From Lumnitzera littorea (Eukaryota > Streptophyta > Magnoliopsida > Myrtales > Combretaceae): a stretch of 64,000 nt of DNA. Where the stretch lies: NCBI GenBank assembly GCA_024138015.1, contig JAMXBB010000002.1, forward strand, positions 46,467,452-46,531,451, written 5' to 3'. The position numbers and the translations under genes are program-made. Shown piece by piece: positions 26,260-38,831 of the stretch. How positions within the stretch are numbered: position 1 is the first letter of the stretch; the number at the start of each line of letters is the position of its first letter. The notes beneath the pieces were generated by a model. That model did no database searches and was not told the DNA's origin. It saw only the letters and a program-made list of their open reading frames with translations.

Positions 26260-27222
26260 TAGATAAAATGGTAGTAACACTCTTAAGTCAGTTGACGACA
26301 AATTGGATCGACTTACTAACCTTGTTGAGAGTTTGGTCATTGCGATGCAAGTTAATAGGCAATAACAACCCTAAGTGTACTACCGTGCAACCCACCTGAA
26401 AATTTTCTAGAGAGAGGCTATGGCTAAGGTAGTCGAGGCAATGGCCCAAGTTGACTCCCTCGCGCTGGAGGAGTAGCAAACCAAGTTGCTAGACGAAAAC
26501 TAGAGTTCGAGAAAATTAAGGAAGATGATGAGTTAGATAGATGTTGAAGAGTTTGGAGAGGAAGAAGAACAAGCTGATTATTTTTTAGCACAAGAGAGAG
26601 CTCCTTGAGGACTAAACATTATTAAAGGCCAAATCCCACCCTTCAGTAAAAGTGGAGATGCAGATGAATACATAGAGTAGGAAGAGAAGGTCGAGAAAGT
26701 GTTTGACTGTTATTGATATGTAGATACTGTCAAGGTTTAACTTGTTGCATTGGAGTTTTTGGGTATGCTATAGTGTGGTGGAAAAATTTGAATGCAACCA
26801 AAGCAAGGGATGGAAGACATGGAGTAAGGACCTTGGATGAGATGAAAAAGTTGTTAAGGGGTAGATTTGTGCTTGAGACTTATTTATAAGACACATTTAC
26901 AAAGTTACAAGAACTTCGCAAAGGAGGCCAATTTGTTGATGATTATGTGAGGGAGTTCTAGATGCTTATGATCCGAGCCGATGTGGAAGAACTAAAGGCC
27001 CATACTATGTTGAGGTTCATTTCTAGACATAAATATGAGATTCGCAACATTGTGGAAGCGTAGAGATTCTATACCTTAGAGGAGGTAATTAAGATAGCAC
27101 AGAAGGTAAAAAAATAGAGAAAAAGTGCTCCGAGTCAACCTGGATCAACATTCCCTAGAGCCCCTATTCCATGCCAACTTGTTTAAGCCAAGCCAAAGAG
27201 GCCATACCGAGCTAAGGAGAGG
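26260..27222 (+). pseudogene. Gypsy A gag remnant, 5' part
   Basis: Plus-strand translation shows a Retrotrans_gag domain: IIKGQIPPFSKSGDADEYIE, then a stretch in which W-W is damaged, then FTKLQELRKGGQFVDDYVREF and MLRFISRHKYEIRNIVEA at about 26600-27070. Stops interrupt every section, many where W, Q or R is expected. The 3' end is cut by insertion of element B at 27223; the gag continues after B at 33791 with the zinc knuckle. Confidence 0.82.
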
Positions 27223-28141
27223 TGATAGTAATCAAGCTACTGGGCCTTTAACTCATAGCCAAGCACGAGGATTAGAGAGACTAATAAGGCAAATCCTCCT
27301 GCTCCAACCGACCCCTATCAAGGCCGAGTTACTCCTTATTGCTAATCAACTCTCCATGCTGTACCAAGTGATTGCACATCTCTCAGAAATTATGTGCCGA
27401 CTAAAAGAATGCCTTGACAATTGTCAAACTTAGCGTACCTACTCGATCCTATCCGATCCAACCACTTGCTTGGCATCATAACTACCAAGAGGTCAAAAGA
27501 TCTGTCTTACATGAATCTTCAGCCACTCCTGTTCGGATGAGTCTACGCCTACTTAGCACTTCTACTCTGCTACCCAACTAGCTTATATTGTTTTGTCTAC
27601 ATCCTCCAACGGCATTACCAATGCATTATTGCTACGTATCCAGGACTACATGAAGAATCTACTACATTAATCATTATTTTTTTTTAATATTCATTTTTAC
27701 CCTTTTGTATTCTTTATACATTACTTCTTCAAGACAATACCCTTTTTGTTTTTTCCATTTTTAAGCAAGTTGCCCTAACTTCTCAAGTATAAATACCTAT
27801 TGTACATGTAGCCACAATGATCAAATTATCATTAATATATTGGATATTTTCCTTTTGTAAACATTGTTTATTCACTCTTATTTCACTCTTATCCTAACAC
27901 TTAAGGAAGGAAAGGTGGCAAGTAACCTTACCGAACCAACTTGTGTGTTATATTGAGATGTACCATGAGGCTTTAAAAGTTCCACTAGTGTATCATATCC
28001 TTTAGAGCTATTCGTAGGTTTACTTGCTTTCTCTCATTTCTGTTCTTTCGTATGACTTCCCATTATCATTTTCAAGCTTTTGGTAAGCTTGGACCTATCC
28101 CTACGATTGCCCTTGTCTATTCTTAGCTCTAGTACTCATCA
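27223..28141 (+). repeat. Gypsy B 5' LTR
   Basis: Aligns with 32882-33785. A U3 TATA box TATAAATA lies at 27788-27795, mirrored at 33432-33439 in the other copy. Confidence 0.87.
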
Positions 28142-28144
28142 TCT

Positions 28145-28156
28145 TGGTATTAGAGT
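28145..28156 (+). other. Gypsy B primer-binding site
   Basis: TGGTATTAGAGT, three bases after the LTR end; two bases away from the TGGTATCAGAGC consensus, one of them a C to T change. Confidence 0.8.
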
Positions 28157-28405
28157 GGAGGTTTCTCTAAGTAAGTTATGTAGAGATTCAATGGAAGTAG
28201 TCATTTGGTGTTTACTTTATTTTGCCCTATTTCAAACATTTGAAAGCAAAGTAAGTTTAGTGTTAGTGGGTTGTTCGTTTACATCATTACTGTGTTACAG
28301 CATAGCTGACCATTGGTGTGGAAAGTATGCTATGTTGCTAGATTTGAGAAAATAGTGTTAATTGTAGCTTAGATTTGAAGACTAAAATTGAGATTGTTGA
28401 GGAAA

Positions 28406-29720
28406 ATGAAGAACCCAAGTGTTAATGCTACCGTTGGGGATGACTATAATGGTGTTATCCACCATGGCCAACAATCCTAAGGCCCAAGGTACTCCCAAAA
28501 GTATGGACAATAGACTTGATGAGGTGGCTAACCTCCTAATAGACTTAACCTGAGCAGTTTATGCATTGGCTTATCAACTTACTAAAGCCATACATAACAC
28601 CCCATAAGCTACCCAATTTACTAAAGGTCAAAACCCAGCTCGACAAGTTTGAGGTGGAGGAGTAGGTGGACGAGTGAGAAGAAGGATTAACTTGAGAGAT
28701 CTAGATGAAGAGGACGGGGAAGAGTATAATGAGAAAGAAGAACAAGTTCAAGTACCTCAAGCGTCTGACCATGTGAGGCTTTAGATTCCAAGCTTCAATA
28801 GGTCTGGAAGTGTGGATGATTACTTAGATTGGGAGGAGAAGGTGGAGTGTGTTTTTTATTATTACCAATATGAAGATTACGAGAAAGTGAGAACTATTGT
28901 TGTTGAGTTCTCTGGATATGTCAACATGTGATGGAAAAATTTTTAGATCATGAGGCAATGAAAGGGATATCGAGAGATTAATACTTAGCTTAAGATGAAG
29001 AGAATTCTCATAAATAGGCTTGTGCCAGATACTTATCTATAAAACACTTTCGTTCAGCTTCAAGAGCTGAGGTAAGGAGGCCGAATTGTTGATGAGTATG
29101 TTTATGATTCACTATGAAGCGGAGGAACCATTGGTGTGAATAGTCTCCAAATTCCTAACTGGGTTGATGAGTGATATACAAGACATTGTAGAACTCCATC
29201 AATTATTACAATGGATAAAGCTGTATGAATAGCCCAGCGAGTAGAAAGGCAGAGAAGAAGCAAAATGTCGAACCAACTTCTATTGAGCTAAACTGGTCAT
29301 TTGAGCCAACTTGGTTAGGGAATTCATTGAGCTCAATCAAGCATTGAGCAGACCAAGAAGGTAGGTGTCCGAGTCAAACAAAGAGGTTGACTTGACAGTA
29401 ACGTGCTGACCTGGACATATGAGAAAGGATAGGGATCTAGAAGGAAGATGAGCCAAATTAAATGTTTCAAATGCTAGGGGTTTGGAAATATGGCCGCTTA
29501 GTGTTTGAACCAAAGGACTATGGTCATCAAGGGAGATACCCTGAAACTTAAAGTGGATAGTACTGATGATGAACCTAGGAAAAGGGTGTCCTCGAGAAAG
29601 AGGCCGTACAGGAGAATGAATTGATTGAAGAGAATGTGTTTATCGACGACTTGGATCAGTTGATCCTAATTGTCTAACGCACAATAAGTTTAGAACCCTC
29701 ACATAAGGAGGAGAAGAGGG
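28406..29720 (+). pseudogene. Gypsy B gag remnant
   Basis: Starts at the ATG at 28406 (MKNPSVNATVGDDYNGV, close to the MTKPSINVGVGDDNNGV start of element C gag). A Retrotrans_gag domain is readable at about 28790-29230 (SGSVDDYLDWEEKVECVF, FVQLQELR). A CCHC knuckle at about 29460-29507 reads C-F-K-C, then N instead of H, then C, with two stops inside. Frameshifts and stops make it non-coding. Confidence 0.8.
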
Positions 29721-29725
29721 AGAAC

Positions 29726-32700
29726 TTGTTCCATATCACCTGCAAAATAAATGACCAGTTGTATACACTCATTGTGGATAATGGCAGTTGCACCAATGTA
29801 ACATCAACCAAAGTTAAAGTTACTGACTATCGTGCAGCCGTACAAGTTGCATTGGTTGAATTAGAAGGGAATACTACATGTCACTTAGCAAGTACTACTG
29901 TCGATCATAATTGGAAATTACTTTGACAAGAGTCTTTGCAACATGTTGCCCATGTGCGCATTACACGTATTGCTTGGCCAACTGTGGCTTTTCAATTGAA
30001 AGGCTATGCATGATGGGTACAAGATCACCTATGTGTTTAAGAAGGATGGAAGGAAGATTACACTCAACCTTATGCCACCGAGTCAAGTTAACAAATTGCA
30101 AGTGAAACTTACTTGAGGATTGAAGAAAACTCTGATAATGAGTAAAGCTGAGCTTCAAGAGGCTATTAAGGTTGACAAGTTGACCTTCATGTTGGTTAGG
30201 CAATTACTAGAGTTAAGGAAGCAAGGTAAACTATCCTTGGAAGTAAAAGAGTTGCTAAATGAATATGTTAACTTGTTTCTTAAACAATTGTTCGAGGGGT
30301 TACCCCTTGTTCGAGACGTAGAACATTGCATTAACTTGATACCTGGTGTCACCCTACCAAATAAGCTAGCTTATCAGATAAATCCCAAATAAGCTACTAA
30401 GCTTCAAAGGTAAGTCAATGAATTATTGGAAAGGGGTTACATAAGGGAGAGTTTTAGCCTTTATGCTGTTTTGGTACTCTTAGTGGTGAACAAGGATGGT
30501 ACCTGGCAAATGTGTGTTAACAGCTGAGCTGTAAACAAGATCATAATCAAATATAAGTATCCTATTTCTAGGTTAGACGATATGCTGGATCAATTAAGTG
30601 GAGTGGAGATCTTCAGCAAGATTGATCTAAAGTCTAGCTACCACCAAATTCGCATGAGGTCGGGAGATGACTGGAAGCCTATTTTCAAAACTTGGTACAG
30701 ACTTTACCAATGGATGGTAATGCCATTTGGCTTATCGAATGCCTTGAGCGCTTTCATGCGACTGATGAACCACGTGTTAAGAGATTTGATCGAGAAATGT
30801 ATCGTGGTGTATTTCGATGACATTATAGTATACAGTGTTGATATGCTAAGTCACTTTGAACATCTCCATGCTGTATTGGACACTCCGAGCCAAGAGGTTA
30901 TTTAACAATCTTAAGAAATGTTGCTTCTACCAAGATGAAGTGATGTTCTTAGGCTATGTAGTTAGTAGACAGGGCTTACAAGTGGATGATGAAAAGATCT
31001 AAGCAATTGTCGAGTGGCCAACTCTAACCACTTGTGCCGAGGTGAGAAGTTTCCATGGACCGGCATCCTTTTACAGAAGGTTTATAAGGAATTTCAACAC
31101 CATAACCAGACCCCTTACCAAGTTGATGAAGAGGAAAATCGAATTTAAATGGGGAGAAAGAGAGGAAAGGAGTCTTGTTGAAGTAAAGGAAAAACTGACT
31201 TCTGCACTTGTACTAGCTCTACCTAACTTTAAGAAGATATTTGATCTGGAATGTGACGTGTCAAGCATTAGTATAGGCATTGTCCTAATGTAAGAAGGCC
31301 GACCAATTGCTTACCATAGCGAGAAGCTTAGATGACCTCAATTAAACTACTTTGTATATGAGAAAGAGCTTTTAGCACTCATCTGAATGCTCTAAGTTTG
31401 GCAACATTATCTATTTTAGAGTGAGTTCGTCATCTATATTAACCATGAGTCCTTAAGGTATCTTTGAAGTCAAACTAAGTTGTCGAAGTAGTAGGCAAGG
31501 TAGGTTGAGTTCCTTGAGGGTTTCAATTTTGTAATAAAATACAAACAAGGGAAGAGCAACATGATTGTAGATGCTCTTTCAAGAAGACATGCGCTTCTAA
31601 CTGAACTGCAGACTAGATTGTTTAAGTTTGCGAGTATTAAGAAACAGTATTCTAAGGATCCATACTTCAAGCCCATACTTGGGCATTGTGCTGATGGGAG
31701 AATAGTAGATAAGTATCATATGGAAGGTGGATACTTATCCTGAGGAGGGAAATTGTGCACGTCAACCTATTCACTAAGAGAGTTACCAATCAGGGAAGCC
31801 TATAGTAAAGGACTCTTCGGACATTTTGGAGAAAGAAGAACATATGAGTTGTTGAGTGAATGATTCTTTTGGCTGAAAATGAGGCAAGACATACACCAAA
31901 TTTTTTAGGGTTGTGCCATATGTAAGAGGGCCAAGAGCCAAGGTAAACAAGGGAGAGTAATGCCTTTGCTTGTCCGAACGAAACCATGGACCGAGTTGAG
32001 TATGGATTTGGTTCTTGATTACCAAGAACTGCCCGAGGTGAAGATTCTATAATGGTCGTCATTGATAGATTTAGTATGATGGCAAACTTTGTACCCTGCT
32101 GTAAGACTAATGATGCTTCGGCTATTACTTTTCTTTTCTTGCAAGAGATTGTTCGGTTACATAATGTATCGAGAAGTGTAGTGTTAAGTAGAGACCTAAA
32201 GTTCTTGAAACATTTCTAGAGAACTCTATAGCAATGGATGAGAACCAAACTATTATTCAATACTTCTTGTCGTCCCCAAACTAATGGCCAAATAGAGGTA
32301 GTCAATCGTACTTTGAGGTTATTGCTCCGAGCTACAGTGGGCAGGAACTTGGTTGATTAAGATGTTTGTTTACTCATAGTTAAATTTGCTTATAATCAAA
32401 CAGTATATGACACCACTAAGCAAACCTCCTTCAAAGTCGTCTATGGTTTTAATCCCTAGTTAACCCTTGATCATGCCCTCGTGCACGCATCTAAGCAAGA
32501 AGACCCTGATGCGATAGCTCGAGCATAGTCCCTACAACACATCTATGACAAAGTTATTTAGTAGATCGACTAAGATGCCAAGAGAATGTGAAAGGCTAAA
32601 GGTAGGATGACGAAACAGTTTTAACTTAGAGACTTGGTATGATTGCACTTGAGTAAGGAAAGGTTTCCAAACAAGAGGAAGAATAAGTTGTCCGCACGAG

Positions 32701-32880
32701 CTAAAGGACCCTTCAGAATCCTCTAGAAGATCAACAACAACACCTATAAATTCGAGCTATCTAAAGATTATGGGGTTTCAGAAACCTTCAACATTGCCAA
32801 CTTCAGTCTGTATTACCTTAATGGAGAATTGAATGAAGACTAATCGGATTTGATCCCAAATCCAAATCAACTTAGAAGGA
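29726..32880 (+). pseudogene. Gypsy B pol remnant (protease, RT, RNase H, integrase)
   Basis: Protease at 29726-29926 reads LIVDNGSCTNV, with DNG where DSG is catalytic. Reverse transcriptase at about 30450-30960 retains KIDLKSSYHQIRM, MVMPFGLSNA and the catalytic YFDDIIVYS (about 30809). The tether and RNase H lie at about 31020-31560 (SFHGPASFYRRFIRNFN). The end of RNase H (VDALSRRH) and integrase pieces follow to about 32800, broken by frameshifts; the H2C2 zinc region (GCAICKRA near 31910) is partial. The final reading reaches into the 3' LTR. Stops mostly replace Q, R or W codons. Confidence 0.85.
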
Positions 32881-32881
32881 A

Positions 32882-33785
32882 TGATAGGAATCAAGCTATT
32901 TGGCCTTTAACTTACAATCGAATGCGAGCACTTGAGGGACTAATAAAGCAAATCCTCTTACTCCAACCGACCTTACCGAAGCTGAGTTACTCCTTACTGC
33001 TAATTAACTCTCCATGCCATCTCGAATGACTGCACCTCTCAAAAATTATCTGTCGACTGGAAGAACACCTTGACAACTGTCAAACTCAACGTACCTACTT
33101 GGTCTTGTTTGATTTGATCACTTGCTCGGCATCATTACTACTGAGAGGCTGAGAAATCTGTCCTGCAAGTATCCTTAGCCACTCCTATTTAGATAAGTTT
33201 ATGCCTGCTTAGTATTCTTACTCAACCACCTAACCAACTTGTAGTATTTTTTTTGCATGCTCTAACAGCATCACCAATGCATTGCTACTATGTATCCAGG
33301 ACTGCATGAAGAATCTAATACACTAATCATTATTTTTCTTAAATAGTCAATTTTACCCTTTTTTATTCACTTCTTTAGCATAATACCCTTTTTTTTTTCT
33401 ATTTTTAGGCAAGTTGCCCTAACTTCTCAAGTATAAATACCCATTATACATGTAGCCCCAATGATCAGATTACCATTAATACACTAGATATTTTCCTTTT
33501 GTAAACATTATTTGTTTACTCTCATTTCACTCTTTTCCTAACCCTTCAACAAGGCTAGGTGACAAATAACCTCATCAGACCAACTCATGCATCATATTGA
33601 GCTATGCCATAGGTCCTTCAAAGTTCTATTAGTGTGTCATATCCTTTGGAGCTGTTTGTAGGTTTGCTTACTTTCTCTCATTTTTGTTCTTTTGAGCGTT
33701 TCCCCATCACCCTTTTCAAACTTTCGGTAACCTTAGACTTATCCCTATGACTAGCCTTGTCTATTATTGGCTTCGATATGCATTA
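32882..33785 (+). repeat. Gypsy B 3' LTR
   Basis: Aligns with 27223-28141. Starts TGATAGGAATCAAGC and ends ATGCATTA, followed by target-site copy AGGGG. Confidence 0.86.
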
Positions 33786-33790
33786 AGGGG

Positions 33791-36700
33791 AATGATCGAT
33801 CTGATGATGGCTAAACAGGCCAATAGGGTCGAGTTGAACTGAGGCCAAATCAACCTTGAGGACATATGAAAGAGGGTAAACCTTTAAACGAAAGATAAGT
33901 GAGGTGAAGTGCTTTAAATGCTTAGGCTTTAGACATATGGCCGCTAAGTGGCTAAACTGACATGTCATGGTGCTTCGAGGAGATCTAGTGGATAGCACCG
34001 ACGAAAGTAAAGCTAAGGAAGAAGAGGAGGCCTATGTCTATGCCAACCAAAGAGAAGTGATGACCATAGTATTAAGATGAGTATCGAGTTCCTTATTAAA
34101 CTTCGAAGAAGACTAGAGGAAAAATTTATTCCATACTAAATGTACCGTGAAAGGATAGTTATGCACTATCATAGTGGATAGAGGAAGTTGTACTAATGTA
34201 ATTACAGAGTTGTTTGCGTAAAGGTTAGGTCTGCCAACCTTAGAGCATCCCTAACCATATAAACTACATTAACTTCATGATAAGGGTTCTTTGTATGTAA
34301 CTAAACAAGTAATTATACCGTTCAGTGTTGGGAACGTATACAGAGACGAAGTGGTGTGTGATGTTATCCTAATGGGAGCTTCACATCTATTGCTTGGGTA
34401 ACCTTGGTTGTTCGATCGATGTGTTACTCACAATGGATATAAGAGCACTCATACCTTTGTTAAGGATGGAAAGAAGATTGTGTTGTAACCCATGACCGCA
34501 TCCTAAGTGAATGAGACCCATAATCAGTTCACTTGAGCTAATAAGAAGAAGACTTTAGTGTTGAGTCGAAGATAGCTTTGAGCCGTTGAGAAGGTTGAAG
34601 AGCATATCTTCCTATTGATTAGAAGATTGTTCAAGATGAGAGATTTGGAGCATGTTCCTAATGAGATCCGAAGCCTGATAAATGAATTTTTTGACTTGTT
34701 CCCTAAAGAGTTACTTAAAGGACTACCCCCAATCCAAGGCATAAATCATTATATGCTACCTTACCGAACCAACCTGCATACAAAATGAACCTTGAGTAGG
34801 TTATTGAGTTGAAAAGATAGGTAAATGAACTCATAGAGCTTGGATATGTGAGGTATAGCATGAGCTCTTGTGATGTACTAGCTCTACTCGTCCCTAAGAA
34901 GGATGGTTTATGGTGCATGTATATCAACAGCCGAGCAATTAATCAAATCACTATTAAGTATAAGTACCCAATAGTGATGCTCGATGACATGTGGGATGAG
35001 CTTTATGGTGCCAAAATATTTTCAAAGATTGATCTATAAAGTGGCTATCACTAAATTTGCATGAGACCAAGTGATGAGTGGAAGACTGCCTTCAAGACTA
35101 GGCATGGTCTCTATGAATGGTTGATTATGCCATTTGGACTCGCTAATGTACCGATCATATTCATGAGATTAATGAACCATGTGATGTGCACTCTAATCGG
35201 AAGATGTATAGTCATGTATTTCGATGACATATTGGTATACAGTGCTAACTTGAACAATTATGTTCAATATCTTCGAGCAGCTTTTAACATTTTGTGAATT
35301 GAGAAGTTATATGGGAATTTGAAGAAATGTACATTCTACTAAGATGAAGTAATTTTTCTTGTGTTTGTAGTATTAGGAGAGGGAATCCGAACAGATGAGG
35401 AAAGGATTCGAGCTATCTTGCAGTAGCCAACGCTGAAAAATGTCATTAAAGTTCAAAGTTTCCATGGCTTAGCTTTTTTCTATAAATGATTCACTAAAAA
35501 CTTCAATACCATAGCTACCCCCTTGATCAAGCTAACAAAAAAGAGTGATGGGTTCAAATGGAATGACTAAGCTGAACAAGGCTTTAAGAAGATCAAGGAG
35601 AAGTTCACCTCCACTCCTGTCCTATCATTACCAAATTTCGACAAGCCCTTTGAATTGGAATGTGATGTGTCAAGCATTGGAAATGGTACCGTCTTGATGT
35701 AAGAACGACGACCTATCGCTTATCATGGTGAGAAACTTAGTGGTGCTGCCCTAAACTATTATATGTATGAGAAAGAGTTATACTCTCTTTTTCAAGTCCT
35801 TACTTTTTAGCAATACTATTTATTGCCATGAGAGTTTGTTATTTACATAGACCATGAGTCTTTGAAGCATCTTAGGAGTCAAAACAAACTCTCTAAGAGA
35901 TAAGCCAAGTAGTTGGAGTTTATGGAAGGGTTCTTGTATGTGATCTGATACAAGACAGGAAGCGCAAATGTGATCATTGATGCTCTATCACATCAACAAA
36001 CCTTGTTAATCACTTTGTAAACAAAATTATTGAGATTCTCACTTATCATTAAGTGTAGAGAAGGAGTTGTTATTGGAGGATATCATGTCAAGGATGGTTA
36101 TCTCTTTAAGGAAAGAAGGTTGTGCATACTAAATTGTTCTACATGTGAGTTATTAGCTAGGGAATCTTATAGCGGTAGATTATCTAGTCATTTTAGAGAA
36201 ACCAAGATGGCTAATTTGTTAAAGGAAAACTTTTGTTGGCCTAGTTTAGCTAAGAAAGTTCATAAGATAGTTGGTAGTTGTAAAGTGTGCAAGTGAGCTA
36301 AGGGGAGAAAAGAGCCCCATAGAGAATATATGTTCTTACCAACACTAACCTTATCTTGAGCCGACCTCAGCATGGCTTTTGTCCTAAGGTTGCCCTGAAC
36401 ATCCTAAGGAAAAGACTTTATATTTGTTGTAGTGGACCGCTTCAACAAAATGGCACGCTTCATTTCGTGCCATTAAACTAACAATGTTTTATATATTACT
36501 AATTTATTTTTGCAAAAAGTTGTCCAACTACATGGAATGTTGAAGACCATTGTTTCAAATCAGGACACAAAATTCTTAAGCTATTTTTAGAAGACCCTAT
36601 GGAGAAGACTTGGAATTAAACTTGTGTTCAACTCTAGTAGCCACCCTTAGATTGATGGCTAGACTGAAGTGGTGAAGGTGTTAGGCATTGTGGGAAAGAA

Positions 36701-37250
36701 CTTAAGGGACTAGGATTTATGTCTACCAGTTGTGGAATTCGTATACAATTGAACTATTTATAACACCATTGGGAAGACACCATTCAAGGTCATCTATGGC
36801 ATCAATCCTACTATTCCCTTAGACTTGATTGGTACCCTTTCAACTGCTGAAGAAAGTTGATTCGTAGTTGACCAAGTCTAAGAATTGCACGAGCTACACC
36901 AGTCTATAACTAGGAAGATTGTTAAGTTTAATCGAAGACAACAAGAGATTGGTAGCCGAAGCTATTGAACTGTTTCTTTCCAACCAGGAGACTTAGTATG
37001 GATTCACCTTAGCCGATAACAATTCCTGCACTTGAGATAGAACAAGCTATCTCATTGAGTTGATGATCCATTCAAAGTCTTGAAGAAAGTCAATCACAAT
37101 GCTTACTAGATTGAATTACCTGACAACTATAGTATTTCCTCTACTTTCAATGTGTTCGATTAATTCTCCATCAACTAGAAGAAGAAAATCTTGTAGGAGC
37201 CCTAAAAGAATAGGAACTAGAGGCTATTTCGAATTTGAGGACAAATCTTT
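33791..37250 (+). pseudogene. Gypsy A gag knuckle and pol remnant
   Basis: Resumes element A after B. The knuckle at about 33905-33955 reads VKCFKCLGFRHMAAKW, with W for the last C. Protease near 34160-34200 reads IIVDRGSCTNV, with DRG where DSG is needed. Reverse transcriptase at 34848-35300 contains VPKKDG, KIDL, LIMPFGLANV and an intact YFDDILVYS (about 35216). RNase H and tether follow to about 36000. Integrase follows with an HHCC-type zinc region (SSHFRETKMANLLKENFCWP, CKVCK, to about 36296) and core fragments to about 36850. Many single-codon stops occur at conserved Q, R and W positions. Confidence 0.85.
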
Positions 37251-37270
37251 CTGACCCCCAAGCAAATGAC

Positions 37271-38125
37271 TGATCACATGAAGTCGGGCTAAAGGACTCC
37301 AAGGACTCACTTGAAGAACACTAGCTTAAAGTCCCACCTAAGACAAAAATTCCTATGCCAACCTCTTTGTTTCCCTCTTTTGCCGACCTGACTGCCAAGC
37401 CTTCATGTGCTCTAGACTTGCTGAACAGTTGTGCTATGACAAAATATCCAAATAGACAACCCCAAATTGTCTAAGCCAAATTGCCGAACCAACCCCGCTG
37501 ACAACTAACGTCTGACCTTGGCTTAAGTTAATTACTTTACGGCGAATGGCTAATCGAGCTTCGACTTGATCTAGATGAAGTCGGTCCCAAACTACAAGCT
37601 CTCCTTTCTTCTTTTTTGTCCACTATGTACCACACTTCTAACGTCTAGTTAACAAGTGACACATGTCTTCTAGCATGATATTCTAAAAGGATTCTTTACT
37701 TTCCATACTAAATATTTTTTGTCTCCTTTATCCTTTTTAGTATATATTATATAACCTAATTGTAAGAATACCTTTTTGTCTTTTCATACATGTAAAGTAA
37801 CTATAATGGATAGGTATATAAACCCCTACTTAATTGTCTACAGATATCAATCTTCATTATCAGAATATTTATGAGTTTCTCTTTGAGTAACCTTAGTATT
37901 CTCATTATCCTTCAACTTTTATCTATTCATTTTAGTAAGGAGTAGTGGTGAGTGACTCTTTAGTTCGAACCGGCGAGTTATATCTAGCAAATTATAGACT
38001 GAGTAGGTCAATTGATGTATCATATCTAATTGGTAGCTACTCGGACCTTTGCTAACTTTTCTTTTTCCTTTCAATTTGTTAACATCATGGTGCTCCTTCA
38101 TGTGTTTAACCTAAGAGATGCATCA
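37271..38125 (+). repeat. Gypsy A 3' LTR
   Basis: Aligns with 24995-25851. TATA box TATATAAA at 37815-37822. Preceded by GAGGACAAATCTTT, a stretch typical of plant gypsy polyprotein ends. Confidence 0.87.
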
Positions 38126-38180
38126 ACTTGTAATATAGAAAAACCAATATATATGTTTATATATATGTTCCTTCAATCCT

Positions 38181-38193
38181 AACTCTAATACCA
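38181..38193 (-). other. Copia E primer-binding site
   Basis: The minus strand reads TGGTATTAGAGTT, two bases after the TTAACA end of the 5' LTR. It lies 55 bases beyond the right end of gypsy A, showing that A entered E's leader. Confidence 0.82.
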
Positions 38194-38195
38194 CT

Positions 38196-38831
38196 TGTTA
38201 AGATAATAAACTAAAAAATAAAAGATAAATAATACTAGGATTTAATGTAGAAAATACCAACCAGGAAAAAACCATAGGACTACATAGCACAAAATCTCTC
38301 ACTATCAATAATAATGAGTTTACAAAATATCTTTTTAATAGTTATACTAGTAAGTAAACAACTTTCAATAAAAATGGTAGATATCATCAAAATCTTAATA
38401 TAAACTAAATTCATGAAATCATGAAAATAAAAATTCAATAGGAATAATTTAGAAGGATTTACCAGGAACAAAAATAACATTTTTGTAGGGCTTCGTGCCA
38501 TGAATTCAATAGCCAAAATTCCATCACAATCAAAATTTAATAAGCCATCCGATTATAGATCTAAAGTTACTTCATTAGAGCTAGTTCCACTTTCAGCATT
38601 GGTAGAAATCATAAGCCAATTTCCACTTTGATTACGTCTGACACATGCATAACGCCGTTCGATATTTCCTTTTCAATTCTCCGTATGCGGCCACTTTTTA
38701 TTCGTCCTTTTTTTTCCTACGGTACAACTTTTATCTTCCAATATAAATATAAAATTTCCTTCTCTATATTTCCTTTTATTATTTATTAATAACTATAAGT
38801 CCACATATAAATTGAACCTATATACCCAACA
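38196..38831 (-). repeat. Copia E 5' LTR
   Basis: Aligns with 21243-21855 and lies directly upstream (minus sense) of the PBS. Starts TGTTGGGTATATAGG on the minus strand. Confidence 0.85.

Larger units (their letters stand above)
27223..33785 (+). mobile_element. Gypsy LTR retrotransposon B, nested in gypsy A
   Basis: LTRs 27223-28141 and 32882-33785 start TGATAG and end CATCA/CATTA. A primer-binding site TGGTATTAGAGT lies at 28145-28156. Near-identical 5-base flanks AGAGG (27218-27222) and AGGGG (33786-33790) form the target duplication. Gag, protease, reverse transcriptase, RNase H and integrase remnants follow in order. Element size is about 6.56 kb. The insertion split the gag of element A. 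Belongs to the same family as element C (47134-55109) by LTR and protein similarity. Confidence 0.88.
24995..38125 (+). mobile_element. Gypsy LTR retrotransposon A, nested in copia E and itself split by gypsy B
   Basis: LTRs of about 857 and 855 bases (24995-25851, 37271-38125) start TGA(G/T)CACATGAAG and end GATGCATCA. A primer-binding site TGGTATCAGAGT (25859-25870) matches the initiator-Met tRNA type. Gag, protease, reverse transcriptase, RNase H and integrase follow in gypsy order on the plus strand, interrupted by element B (27223-33785). Without B the element is about 6.6 kb. It lies between the PBS and the gag ATG of copia E. No clean target duplication: TAGAC on the left, ACTTG on the right. 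The LTR start may be four bases further out. Confidence 0.87.
21243..38831 (-). mobile_element. Copia LTR retrotransposon E, interrupted by gypsy A
   Basis: LTRs at 21243-21855 (3') and 38196-38831 (5') align. On the minus strand they start TGTTG; the 5' copy ends TTAACA and is followed by AG and a primer-binding site TGGTATTAGAG. A polypurine tract AAAGGGAGAG adjoins the 3' LTR. Gag, protease, integrase, part of reverse transcriptase and RNase H lie on the minus strand at 24966-21870 in copia order. Without the 13.1-kb insert the element would be about 4.5 kb, normal for copia. No clear target duplication was found. Numerous stops and a deletion in reverse transcriptase make it dead. Confidence 0.88.

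Noticed and set aside
27125..27433. 102-codon plus-strand frame
   Set aside because: It starts in gypsy A gag and runs into the 5' LTR of gypsy B, so it is a junction artefact of nesting.
24981..38130. TCAAC/ATCAAC flanks as a target duplication of gypsy A
   Set aside because: ATCAAC occurs at 24979-24984 and 38122-38127, but using it would start the 5' LTR with CCTCCTAG, which is absent from the 3' LTR, and would cut the shared GATGCATCA end.
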